A DNA stretch of 64,000 bases. Source: Acanthaster planci (Eukaryota; Echinodermata; Asteroidea; Valvatida; Acanthasteridae). Positions 23,181-36,900 of this stretch are shown piece after piece. The position numbers and the translations under genes are program-made. The notes under the pieces were generated by a model. That model was not told where the DNA came from. It made no database searches and saw only the letters and a program-made list of their open reading frames with translations. Positions within the stretch are counted from its first letter, which is position 1; every line of letters begins with the position of its first letter. The stretch covers positions 2,589,470 to 2,653,469 of the forward strand of contig NW_019091368.1 in the NCBI RefSeq assembly GCF_001949145.1. The letters run 5' to 3'.

Positions 23181-24902
23181 AGGTGGACAATTAAGTAAAT
23201 AATTCCACCCAAACTATTTGAATTGGTCCTAACCACACTCTGACGATCTCAACTTCAGTGCTGGAAATGGACTGGCCATTTAGGGATCATCCTACATGTA
23301 TTTTCTCTCATATTTTTGAGCATACAAAGTGTATGCAGGGGGAGAGGGGTTTAAAAGCCTGTGTACATTTTTCCTAAACAAGTGAAGAGTGACGATCAGC
23401 CATCATTGCTTTTTTACTCTTTCATTGCATACGTTCTGTACTATCATGGCAATATACATGTATGTATCAATAGTTGTGGTTGTCCCAGCTACAGGTCAGT
23501 CTATTGCTGGGGCATTCAGATTCCTGTGAGGAGAACAGAGTTGGATCTTTGGGATCAAGTATTTTGTTTGACAATCTTTTGCAATAGGTTGTGTCATTGA
23601 GCTCAGTAATGCACATGTTTACAGGAAGTTGATTCCCTCTCGTCAATAGGTTCATAATATTGCTGGACGTGGGATACAGTTACACTACAGAAGTGTCAGG
23701 TTGATGATAATAAAGACATTCTCTTCTTGTGTTGTGGGTATTTCCAGAAATTAGGGGTTCATTTTTGTGTGTCCCTGTCACATTTGACATATGATTTTAT
23801 AAGTTTGGAACACATTTTCTAATTTCCATGAGTGATGAATTAATACAAACTACCTGCCAAACAAGTAGTAATAGTTTGCAATCATTTCCGATGATATTTC
23901 CATATCAAATAACAAAGGTCAGATGTAACAAGGACTCAAAAAGGTCACACTTTTGGACCCCTAATTTCTGGAATTACCCCAGTACCTATTGGCTCTCAGA
24001 AGATTTGGGGTTCTAAATACACATTATCATTAGGAACGTCAAACTTTCAGACATTTCCAGTATTTTTACAAAGGCTGCAGGTTGAAGGTTTGTATCTATT
24101 AATTAAAACAAATTGATTGCAGCTACCCTTTAAGGCCTTAACTATCTTCACCTTTTCTCTGTTTTGAGGGTCACTATTACTGTCACTTTTTGTCAGTGAT
24201 ACAAAGTGGAACACACGTAAAACAAGGCGAGTCCAAGCCCGAGCTCATTTACTTTTAACTCTTCCTCTTTTGTTGATCACTGTAACTTGTTAATCTCACC
24301 CTACCATCAGTAAGTACATTATCTGACATCATTAATTGTGTCTGTCATACAAGTAGTCAATGTTTAACCTGGGGAATGTTTGAGCGAAGACCATTTGCCA
24401 ACTAGTGGTCGATTTTCTCTGGTTATCTGTTCACAAAAGATAACATGGGTACCAGTTAAAAGCTCTTGGTGCAGAATTTACTGGCACCCTTTACAGATTT
24501 CCTTGTTATAAGGTTCAATTAGATGAGGGTCCATAATTTTCCACACTATTCTGGTGAATTTCTGGAACGCTTGATGCTTTGCAAGTGTACATTTAACCAC
24601 AAGCTCTCAACGTCCTGTGGCCAATTCTTTGGAGAAATTTTATTCATTGGTCTTGGCTTTCAAGCAAAGCTGTGATTTTGTTGTTCTGTACACAAGGCGC
24701 TCACACTATCCATGGAGGAAGGGGCCCTCTTTGATTGCGTATGAAATGATATTCCACATTTATACAGCAAATGTACACCGTAGTTTGCAAACTCTAAGGA
24801 GTAAATGTTGTAAATGTATGACTGAATGAATTTCCCTTCCCAAATTTTGAAATTTTTAATCTTTTTTTGTTGTGGAATAGGAGAAACGGGCATAATACCA
24901 TC

Positions 24903-27900
24903 ATGACTACAAAGACTGAGCAGGTCAAAATGGCCGTGCTGGCTGGGGATCTAGAGATCATCCCTCCAATTCCATCCAAAGTTGTCCGGATCTTTGTCAG
25001 CTCTACTTTTGGAGGTAAGAACAACCTTTGTTTGGGATGACAAGTGTTTTTTTCTTGCTCTGGGTAATTTTCACTTTGTGGTTTTGTTTCAGTGAATGTT
25101 GGGCAAGGTTCTAGCCTGCAATGATTGTTCGAATAGTCTGAAATGTTTTTGTGAAAGAGAGATTTAACAAAAATATTTGAAAAACATTCTGTACAATAAA
25201 TCAGTCAAACCCAACCAATTTTAGTACGTCCACTTGCAGTTGCAATTTGGCACGGTGGTCTTGCTTTATTTACAACTTCCAGTACTAAACTTATAATATA
25301 AGACGGAAAACAGCTTTAATTATAACGCTTATGTTCAATTGTTCAAAATTAATTTAACTCAACTGGCAGAACCTTTTATGAATTTTTTTTATTTGGGAAA
25401 ATTTGTTTGCAGATACGGTCACAGAGCGCAACTCCTTACTGGACCGGGTGTATCCCACCCTTCACGAGTGGTGCGTTTTACACGATCTGGAGTTCCAGGT
25501 TGTGGACATGAGGTGGGGAGTCCGGGATGAAGCCAGCGCTTTCCACATGACCACGGCCCTCTGCATCCGCGAGATCAAGAACTGCATCAGGCTGTCCCTG
25601 GGACCGAACTTTATGGTGTGTTTTCTCTTTCATTTGTTTAGATTCATCTTAATCTTATGTTAAGATTGATCATTGCTATTAAAACAAAAACATGTATGCT
25701 GTAATAAACACTGTAATGTGCTGAAAGCATTTCAGAAAGAATTGCTACTTGTTTTGTAATTGTAAAAGAAATGTTCACCTTTTTGCAACTTTTTTTTTGT
25801 ACTAGGTCGCGACTTGCATTGCTCCAGTCTAAGTAATCTTTTGCTTTCCTTCATTTTGATAGGAATGGTGTATTTTTATCGTATATTAAACCTGGATGTA
25901 ATCTATGTCTTAGATTTTAACAAGTGTCAGAATTGTAATTGTGAATGATGGTCCACATACATGTAGTACTTTTGGTAACTTCAAAGGTAAGTTAACATTT
26001 ATTGGCTATTATGACGGGGATTCAAAATATGACTTTTTAAGATTTGGACAAAACCATCATTTGTGAAAAACCAACATTTGTTCCCAAATGTCTCAACAAT
26101 AAGGACGAGGACTGGATTTTCCTTCACAAAACTGAAGTTCTAAATACATTTTTTTCTACTTAATTACTGCAGTTCATTCTCGGTCAGCGATATGGCTGGA
26201 GACCCAGCCCAGCCAGCATAGATGCGAAAGTTTATCAGACCCTCTTGAAATACACCACAGGCCAGGAATCCGCCCTGTTAGCAGAATGGTATCTCCTGGA
26301 TGAGAACTCGGACCCGCCCATTTACGCGCTGCAGCCAATCACCAAAGAGAAAACTGAGCAGTGGAAAGCAGCTGGGAAAGAGCTGCCCAATGTGCTGAGG
26401 CGGGCTGCCACACTTGCAGCCAAGGCAGGGGAGATAGACGATGAAGTGCGGCACAAATTTTTCATGTCAGGTGATAACCAAATCTCTGTATATCAGCTTA
26501 TCCTGTTTCCTTTACTACCAGTTATTAGTCGGAAGCCCATTAAAATTGTCAAATATTAAACCCAAGTGTCACATTTCTGAAATCAATGTTTAACTTTTGA
26601 AGTTCCTGGAAGGTAAATGTGCCTAAAGATAGAATGGTGGTGAGTAAAACTAATACAAGTCGATAAACAGTTTTTTTTTTTAACATTAAAGTGGAACAGT
26701 TTGCCAATTGGTAGAATTAATGCTAAGATTTTTTTTTCCAAAATGGAGAAATTCTTAGTTCGTGTATGTTACAGCTTTTGCCATGAAAATTTCCTTTGTA
26801 CTTATTAGAGTTTTTCATAGTTATTCATTGGATAAAATATTTGAAGTAAAGATATCTTCTTCTTACCAACAAATGGGAAGAAGTGCAGTTTTAACATTTC
26901 CCTTGTTACTCAAATGCACTTATAGTTGATGCTGAAAACTGAAATCCAGTACACTTGGCACGATGTGATTTTGACAATCTGGTTTCCTCTGCAGTCACTG
27001 AGCAAGAATTGAGAGCAGCCCTTGATGTACCTGTTCCAGATGACCACTGCGTGGGTTTCATGAGAACTCTCAATAATCTCTGTAATTCCCTGTCTGACGC
27101 TAACGCTAGCCGCTACTGCGACATGACCAGCGATGGCCAGCTGGATGATGAGGCCCAACAGCTCCTGGAGAAGCTCAAGACAATGGACATCCCCTCCCGA
27201 CTGAGCCCAAGCAATATCCACCATTACAGCATCTCCTGGACCCAGGAGGGGGTCACCCTGAGTGACGCCGACCACCGGAGCTACATGAAGCAGTTCACCA
27301 GGGCTTTCGTGGAGGACGTCAAGAGGCTTGTGGTCAAGGCTAAGGAGCAGGCAGCAGCTGATGGGAGCCTGAGTGAGGACTGGCTCTTCAAGGAGATCTC
27401 CCACCACGCCGAGTTCTGCCGTAACAAGTGTGAGAACTTCTGCGGCTGCGAGGACACCCTGGGAAAGATCTTCGCTGCCGTCGGAGAGGGTACCACGCAC
27501 CGTGTTGTGGTCCTTCATGGTCCTTCGGGAAGCGGCAAGACATCTATAATGGCTGTCGTTGCCAAGAGGGCACGCCGATGCCTGGGTGCCTCCACGGTGG
27601 TCGTCCTGCGCTTCCTGGGCACCTCTTCCCACAGTTCCTCCATCCTCCAGGTCCTGAAGAGCGTCTGCTTGCAGATTTGCGCCGTCTACAGTCTCCCGCT
27701 GCCCTCGCACAACGTCCTGGAAAACTTCCAGGAGATGGCGGCCTTCTTCGGTGCCACGCTACAAACCATCTCGGCAGATGGTGGTAAAGAGCGTCCCCTG
27801 CTGATTGTCCTCGACTCGCTGGATCAGCTGGAAGGTCTTCATGGGGCACACAAATGCAAGTGGTTGCCCAAGAGGTACCTACCCAACGTGCACATTGTCC

Positions 27901-30900
27901 TGTCCACTCTCCCAGGCATGCACAGGATCTTGGATAACCTGAGGTTGCTCTTTGCAGCCGATGGATATTTCCTGGAGGTGAATCCCTTACCGGAGAGCAC
28001 TGGAGTTGAAATCTTTGGCACTTGGATGAAGGAAATTCACAGACGGATCACTGAGGGCCAGGCGGACATTGTGCGAAAAGGTATGAAAAGACAGTGGCAT
28101 TTTCCATCAAAGCACCTCCGGTGCAGTACAAAACTTCAATTTACAATCCAATGACCCCTAGAATGACCCCTAAACATGCCAATGATAAAATATAAGAACA
28201 ATTTTAGCAGGATTTCTTGCTACCCAAAAGTTTTGAAACAGATTTTGCTGGGATCAAACGCGAAGCCTCTAAACTTTCATAAAAACACAACTGAACTACA
28301 TGTTCTTTTGCTTCAGTCATGAATTCAGTTTTGTACATGTACCAACAGCTTAAGGTCACTGAAAGATGTATGTAAACACCAGTATTAAAGATAATAACAA
28401 GGACGGATCCAGCACCACATTTTCCGAGGAGGGGGGGAGGGAGGAAGGAGGGACCTGTTTTTCTTGGGGGGGGGCAAGAAATTTGGAAATTTTTATTATC
28501 TAATAATTTATGGCCTTGCTGAGGGCTAAGGCCACATTTAGGGCTTTTTATGTGCTTTTTGAAGAGAAGGAAATGAAAGAGGTATTCCTTTCTCATTGTT
28601 CCCCCCCCCAAAAAAAGAAAAATTGGTGACTGGAGGGGTTATGGCTTCTATAGGCCCTCCATTGATACGCCCTTGGACAGTAATTGGTCCAGAGTCACCT
28701 GCAGCTTCTTTAGGCAGACCCTGAGGTCCTGCAGTTGCTCAGTGATAGTTGTATTGCGTTTGCAGTCTGCTTTAATCTACTCCAGGCAGAAAGCTGTTGT
28801 TCATGATGAACATGAGCAGTATCCTCAAGGGCAGGCCGAGCAGGAGTCAGTAAGACAGGGGTTCAGTTCTTTAACGATTATCCCTGATCTTAACTCGAAG
28901 ACTGTGTTGTCTTCGTTCAGCATTCAGGCACTGCAGACAGCCCCTGTTCCTGAAGCTGGCATTTGAGGAGGCTCGTCGATGGAGGTCCTACACCGAAGTC
29001 ACGGAGGAGGCTCTGGCGACTACCATCAGGGCAGCCATCTGGAAGCTGTTTGCTCGCCTGGAGGTGGAATTTGGCACAAAAGTGGTCTCGCACGCTCTGG
29101 GATACATCACTGCCGCAAGGTGCGTTGATATTGACGGATTTCAAATTGGCATTAAAGTAGAGCTTTCAAACGTCTGTTTGCCAAGCCCATTGTTGGAAAC
29201 TGGATGCCCTTCCTTCTTTTCAGTTCATCAGTACTCAAAAGGACTGCTGGACTAGGTTTCGATGCTAATTTCAAATTTATCTTTTTAGTATTTGAGCTAT
29301 ACCAAGCTTTTTTGGAGGTCATTTTCCTTCCTTTGAGAAGTGTGTGCATTTAATATTGCACAGTGATATAGAATAGCAATAAGCATTGGATAGTAATCTT
29401 TTCAGTAATAGTTGTGCCAAAAATGAATTTAAACTGACTGGTTGGTGTGAATAAAATGGGCCTTTGTTGATATGCAACGGTAAATACCAAAAAAAATTTG
29501 GTAAATATACCTTAAACATAACTTACAATGCTATTGCGTTTGCAGCTATAAAAAGGGTAATTTCAATTTACAAAAAAACCTTTTCAATATTGTTCGTAAT
29601 AGCAGAAAATATGACATGTTTCCCCAGGAACGGGCTGAGCCATTCAGAGCTGGAAGACATCCTGTCCCTTGATGACGAAGTCCTGGACGAGATCTACCAG
29701 TACTGGTCGCCGCCCAGCCAGGAGTTTGTCCGCATCCCGCCGCTAATGTGGACCAGGCTCAAGTACGAACTGGAGGAGTACCTCGTGGAGCGGCAAACGG
29801 ACGGCAAGACGGTCATGGTGCTGTACCACAGGTAGGAGGGGATGGCCTCGTCCTGTGCCCTCCCGTCCACTTTCTAGAAGAAACTCCACCCCCATGCCCC
29901 ACGGCGATTGATAGTTAGGTGCCAAACAGTTCATCCTGCCTCATTTTCTCCTTGCTATTCTCTCTGTTGTCCTATTTTGTCACTTCGTAGTCTGCATCTT
30001 GGATATTAATCACACAGTCCCCGATGGGAATTCATGGGTGTCACCAGGAATGTTTCTTTGGGTGGGGGGATAAAGTATTTATCAGGAACGAATTAATAAA
30101 TCATTAACAGTCAAAGGGGGTCAGTTTCAAGGTCTTTTCAAGCATATTGGTGATTTTCATCTCCTTTATTTTTTTTTTTTGTAATTCCTTTTTGCGTCGC
30201 CCCCTTTTTTCCCATTGCTTTTTAAATAATTCAAATCACTTTTTCCAAGGGGGAGAGCAAACTCTCCCGTTGCCCCCTCCCCATTCACAGTGTGCCCATG
30301 TGCTAATTCCAACATGTGCTCTGCCAGCATATCGTTCTGTTATACTGTTCTACTGACTTACGCCACACGTACTCCATTTTTTTGGGGGGCCTGATATCGC
30401 AGGCAGTTTACAGAGGCTGCCAGGGATCGTTACCTGTGCGACCCCGACAAGAAACAGAAGAGACACCAGGTCTTGGCAGAATTCTTTGCCGGAACGTGGA
30501 GCGGAGGACAGAAGAAGGTCAGTCATGCTCGTGGGATGCAACCTCGACGTTTGACGACGGAATAATCAGAAGATGCCATTGCTTGAGTTTACGATGCATA
30601 TCTGTACATTCACAGCCTCATTGTCGTTGATAGGTAGTTTCGTCAGAGAGTGTTTGCGTAAAAGTTTTTAAAAATCTGGTGTCAATTAATAAATGACTTT
30701 ACATGAGGAAAACAGGGTTATCACCTCTTGCAGGATTCACTGGTATAAGCCACAGCTAAATTTGCCTGGCTGTGGCTTGAAATAACGCTCGCGTCTATGA
30801 AAGCCTCTGGCTAGTGACCATTCCCCATACATGAGTGCTTTACTCCTAGCCACATCCAGTTGGTTTTGGACAGTGCCATACTCAAACTCATCTCATTTGC

Positions 30901-33900
30901 TCTCTCTTTTGTTTGCAGACCTTGAATCTAACCCAGAGGGAGGAGGTTCACAAGGCAGACCGCCTCGTTGCCCCGCAGCCCCTCAAACGCCACAAGGCCT
31001 ACAACCATCGCAAGCTGAGCGAACTGCCCTACCACTTGCTGCATGCTCACAACACCGAAGAACTTGTCTCAGTGAGTGCAAGCTTGCATCAGGGTTTGTG
31101 AAAGACAGTTGTTGTTGGAAAATCGCTTAAATGCTATTGTTAAGTGCAATTGGATTATCACTACATGCTTACATGATAAATGTAACTGGGCTAGTCCAAA
31201 AAAGTAGGCCACACGCACATCATTGGATAAAGTCTGGCGTAGGTGAACCCAAAAATTGTCTAAAAATTGAATTTAGGCAGTGAACTCCGGTATACGTGGC
31301 ACCCAACCGGCAGAGCCATCTTGTTCGCTTTGGTGATAACTCACTTATTTTTAACTGGGATGTTGATTGGAAAATGTCAAAGTACTTGGGTTTGGAGGTT
31401 GCTTAAACATCTCACATAACATTTTACCGATACAGTGTCATAAACACAAGAAGATCCAACATTTAACTGGACCCAAAGGCCTAGTAACCTCGGATGTGAT
31501 CCAGGACAAAGTTGCTCGTACTGCCTCAGAACTGATATATTACACTGTTTGCTGTCAAGTTCCGAAAGCCACAAGGTCCTCATAAACCTGCGCACCTGTT
31601 TCACCTCATTGTGTTGGGTAGAACAAGGAAATATATATATAAAAAAAAAGAGGGATGTGTCAGTGTTTGGCTTGTATTTTCCACATCTGTTAGCCCTCCC
31701 GCCCAGACTTTATTGTCTGTTTTTCCCAGCTCACATTCGGCAACTTCAGCTTCCTGGAGGCGATGACGCTCGCCCTCTCTGCCCAGCACCTGATTGAGGA
31801 GCTGAGCTGGGTCCTGGAGGAGGAGACTATCTTGGGGAAGAGTCTTCACACAGAGCTGAAACTCCTACAAGACACTATCAGGTAGGCTCACCAGCAGGAG
31901 AGGGCCAGTGTATGTGCCAGTGACATCATGCAAGACTTAGTTTATAATGTTAAATAGATGCATTCTGCATGTCTGTTTTTTCGGTGTGTGAGACTTCCAT
32001 TGGCCGAAGGTCATCATTTAAGCCATGTTTTTATCATCAATTTGTACGGACAAATAATTTCCAAGCAGAGTTTTCAGGGATACTTTTCCCTCCCAATAAG
32101 CCTTTTGCGTGTTAAATTTGAATAAAATCTGGTACACTTGGTTCTTTGAATTCATGTAAACATAATTTGAGTTTTTCATACCAAAAACACTGTTGCTATA
32201 CCTCGTGATTCAGGGCAAGCTTTTGCTTAGTTACGTAAAAGACGCCTTGCAACAATACACTGTTTTCAATGGGTAAGAACGGCACAAAGGATCCAGTCCA
32301 TTCCAGAGTTGGTGGTCGCTCAGCAAAAGCGTGCCCCAAATCACGAGCTACAACAACAGTGTGTTTAGTCAGGGGAATTAAAATTGTTACATTTCTGTGC
32401 AATCAGATATCTAATTGTAACAGATTTTATTCAAATTTAAATCGCAAAGGGCTTATTTGAACCTGTTCTTTTTACGTTTGTCAAATCTGGGTTTTGTCTT
32501 TGCCTTGGTTTCAGGCTTCATTATTACAAAATTAATTTTTTCAGGACAAAATTATTTTGATGGCTCAGCTCAGCTCCTTTGTTTTGCCACAGAAACATTG
32601 ATTTATCATTGAACAATATGTGCTTTAAAGTGCTGAATATCACTTATGCATGCTGTGGACTTGTAGTTGTGGATTATTTACTGTTGGTTCCTGTTGCTAG
32701 GTGATTCTAGAGCCTGATTCGGAGTCACAGCCAGAGGCAGAGATGAGATTGGAAAAATTCTTTCTTTCAGTTCTTTTCTTTTGTCAATCGCAGACTGGCC
32801 AAATCCACGCTGGACTTCCAGGACAACCAGCAGCCCCTGGCCGTGGAGATCCTAGGGCGTCTCCTGCACCTAGCCGGGGACCACCCGCAGTGCTTGGGCC
32901 GCATCGTTCAGGGTGCTAGGGAATGGTGTGGCGGCCGCGGTCCGGCCAAAGAGATCCTGTTGGTACCCACCCGCAGCTGCTTCTACATGCCCGGCGGGCC
33001 GCTCCGCACCACGCTGGTTGGACATGGTGGTGAGGCTGGGTGTGGGGCTTTGTCATTTGGAAGGGGTTTGGAAGTGTTGATATCAAAAAGGGTGGGGGGT
33101 GTCAATGGAAGGCAGGTAATGAGGGGCATTAGGAGAGAGTAAAATTAAGTTACTCCCCAAAAACCTTGCCAAACCTCAGGTTACCACGTTTAATATCCCT
33201 TTTCCCCTTTATCCATTTTTGGAAAAAAATTACTTTTCTACACAGACACGTGATATCCCCCCATCCTCAGAAATGTTAACCCAAACATTCTTCAGTCTTA
33301 CAACAGATGAAGGAATAAGGGCTGTGTTCGGTTTAACCCAGACCTGTTTATTGAGAGAGTTGTGACATGAGTGTCTCAATTGTTGGAAACAAAATGGTGG
33401 ATTATGTGTCAGTCCACACATAATGAACAGCCATTTTGGTTCCAAAGTCTGAAGTTGGCTCTACTCTGGGTTAAACCACCTCTAGACACTGGTTTGCATC
33501 ATCCTGAACAGATGAGCGTCTTGCAGTCTGTATAAGAGGGTTCAGACCAAAATGCACAAGTTAATATGACAGCATTTTGTGAAAGACAGAAAAAAAACCA
33601 ATTGTGTCCAGGGCCCAATTTCATGGCGCTGCTTACTGCAGAATTCCGCGCTTATGGTCTCTGTTCTGCGCTAACCACGCCAGCAGAACAATTCTGTGCT
33701 AACCTGTTAAGCACAGAATCCTTAGTTGCGGGATGTATGCATGTGCACAAGACAAAATTCTTCACTAACCTGTGACATACGTTCATCGTAAGCACTGAAT
33801 TTTCTGCTATGATGAGCCCAAATTTCTCGCTTGCGGTAAGCAGCGCCGTGAAATTGGGCCCAGATGTGAAAGGGTTCAGCAAAAAAAATATAAAACTTTT

Positions 33901-36900
33901 TATGGAAGCATTTTTGTTAAAAATGTCCTATTCTCTGTGCCCCTGTTATCTTCAGGTATCATCCTCAGTGTAGCAGTCAACCAGTCTTGCTCCATGTTGG
34001 CCACTGCATCTGCTGATGGGTCCGTCAGGCTGTGGGAGCTGGAACACGATGAAGACATTTACATCCTCAAAGGCCAGAAAGGTAGAGTCTTCAGATACAC
34101 CAGCGATCATTTGAGCTTCATTCAAGTTTCGTAGAGTTTATGCTTAACTCACTTTCAGTACTGAATGGATTGAGCAGAAGATATTGAGTGGAACTGACGA
34201 GACTCACACACATGTACATACAACTGAGACGAACAGTTTTGGTATTTAAGGCACTTTCAGTCCATTGTCAAAAAATTCCAAGATTTTCAGTTATCAGTTG
34301 ATGACTAGGCTTCATTTTACTAATAGTAACTCATCTTTCCTTCAGTGACATTCAAAAACAATCAGCTGTAATCAGCTTTCGATCTCTGCGGATATTGGAG
34401 CCTACTCACCAAATAGTAGGAGACTGATCACTAGGATCAGATTTAAAATCAAGTCAGAGTTTGTATTAAAGTGTTTGTTAGCACTTTCTGTTTGCTTAAT
34501 GCCATCAACTAGCTACTCATTGACGTAGTAGCCAAGTGCAGCTCATTTGGTCATATGTCTGGCTGACCAGAACTACTTGCAAAATACATCAGCGAACGAT
34601 CCACTAACTATCCACTAAAACTTTACCACTGACAGGAGGTGCCATGGCTTGTGTGGCAATCTCTGCAGACGACCAGTGGCTGGTGGCCGGGTCAGATGAG
34701 AACTACCTGCAGGTATGGAGCGTGCTCAGTGGCGACTCCGTGCTGCTAGTGCCAGAGAACCACGAGGGATACGCGCGGCATGCCAACGTGGCCATCACGC
34801 ATGACTCAACGAGGATCATCTCACCCTCAGAGAATGATCTGATGGTGAGTGTGTCTAAGCAACCTCGCCCGGTTCCCTAAAAAGTTCCAGCGTAGAGCCT
34901 ATTCATTCTCTGATTCACTGGTTGCATCACAAGCTGAGGCATTAGGGACACCACGAGCTGACCTATTTTACACAGAAATAAAGTCTATGTACGGAATGTC
35001 ACTTCGTGGTGTACCAAAGCCACTGCATGCATCACTTCATGGCGCAACGCCAAATTATTCACTTTCTCCTTTAAGGTCTACAACATCAGCACGGGGGACA
35101 AGTTGCACACATTCAGGGGCCACACGGCGCTCATCTCATGCCTATGCATAAGCCAGGATGACAGGTACGCAGTGACTGGCTCAGACGATGCCGCGGTGAA
35201 GGTGTGGTCCCTCGTCGGCCACCACATGATCTGTGACCTCACTACGCACACCGGATATGTGACCTACGTCGGCCTGACATGTGACGTGCAGGTAGTGTCT
35301 GCATCAGTGGATGGAACGTTGGTAAGAAATGGTATAAATGATGTCATAACCTCCAATAATACTTTCAGGAATTTGAACCACTTCACACCAGATGATGTGT
35401 AAATATACCGGGATTTCCTGTGTCCTAACACACAATATTCAAACACAATCTGGTGACATCTATACTCGTCCCCAGGGTTGAGTGATTCCCTAGTGTTTGT
35501 TCACACACAGGCTCATCAAGGTCTGTGAAAGTTGAGTGTGTAGAGCCCTTGAGTGGCTGAGAGCCATGGCTGGGCGTTATAACAAGTATTGTTCTGTAGT
35601 ATTGTCGTGGAGTTTTGAAAAAGCAACCATACAGTGAAAAATCTCACTCAAGTCTTGAACAGATGTCTACCAAAGGTCATCATTTTTAACGTCACACTTT
35701 GTAAAGGACCATGGTTGTGGTATCATGTTATATTAACAAGTCACTGTTTTGGGCCTAAAATAATACCTTGCCTGGGGCAAGGTGGCTGTGGAATAATCCG
35801 CGTCGGTAAGTGGTTAAAAAAATTGGAATGGGGATGTAGTGATCTTACAAATAATATGACATTTGCTTCACAGATCATAACAAGGCTGCATCCGCCTGAC
35901 AATAAACTCCCCCCGCAGACTCTCCACGTGCTCAAGTCTTGTAATGAAAAACCGATTTACTCGGCTTGCCTGAGCTGGGACGAGACGCGAGTCATTGCCG
36001 GCACGGTCAGTATCGTGTACGTCTGGGAAGTGGCCTCGGGTCGCCTGCTGCATTCACTTGGAGGTAAGGCTTGCAGTGTTTCGAAGCTGGTTATTTCAGG
36101 GGGAAAGTGCCAACAAAAACAACTCTTGATTGGTCTGAACTCTGCCCCCAGAATGTGATAAGGTCAGTGTAAAGATCTATGAGGCCTTGTTGCTTTGGGA
36201 AATTTGCTGGAGTAGCAAACTGTAATTCTGAGACAGGTCTTTGTCAAATACTCAAATGTTTGATCGATTATCCAATATTGGAATATTTACTCTGCAGTTA
36301 AAAATCAGTGAAAGAAAGGAAAATTTGTAATTATTTAATTTACAAAATAGTAGCGTAAAGGTCAAGGTTGTCATTAGATAAACAAGGTCAAGTACGTTAT
36401 TACTTCAAGAAGATAGAGTTTCCAGTGGAGACAGACTTTGTGTTTTTTATCACAAATAAAAGAGTTATCCTTATAAATGTTGTTGTTGCTGTGGAGATGC
36501 AAACAAATCCTTCAACAACATTTTCTTTTAGAGTTATCATCTTCTACGGGGAGAGGGGTAACGTAAGTTGTGTTTGAGTGGCTGTTTACATTTCAGATGT
36601 CTCTTTGCAAGCTTCTCAACAATCTTACATCATGATCTTGATGGTTAGCATTTTTTTTAGTGTCAGGGAGATCTGACTAATATGTTCTGAATGTCATGTG
36701 TAGATGTATCTTTTCCACTCTGCTCTTAGTCTGAAGATGAGCTCAGGATAATGGTAAACACGACTTGTTCTTTGAAGCATGCATGGAATGTTGTATAGTG
36801 GGTGTCTCCCTGAAATACCTGTCAGGAATTGAATTGTTGTGGAGAGCTTTTGGTTCTTTGCCAGTAAGGTCAGCATCTAGGATCGCTTGTGAGTTTGATG

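Larger units (their letters stand above)
21123..24902. other. Divergent intergenic spacer between TMPO-like and NWD genes
   Basis: 3.8 kb with no supportable gene. The 200 bp next to the TMPO start hold promoter-like words: in minus orientation CCAAT within GGCCAATCAG (21251–21260), and a TTTATAAATAG word near 21287. Copy B of repeat R1 lies at 22998–23180. A splice-acceptor-like GGAATAG ends at 24880, just before the NWD start, so a non-coding 5' exon of the NWD gene may lie in this spacer. Confidence 0.5.

Noticed and set aside
26910-27710. 266-codon minus-strand frame
   Set aside because: Antisense shadow of the large NACHT exon of the NWD gene, whose + strand frame carries the P-loop and Walker B motifs.
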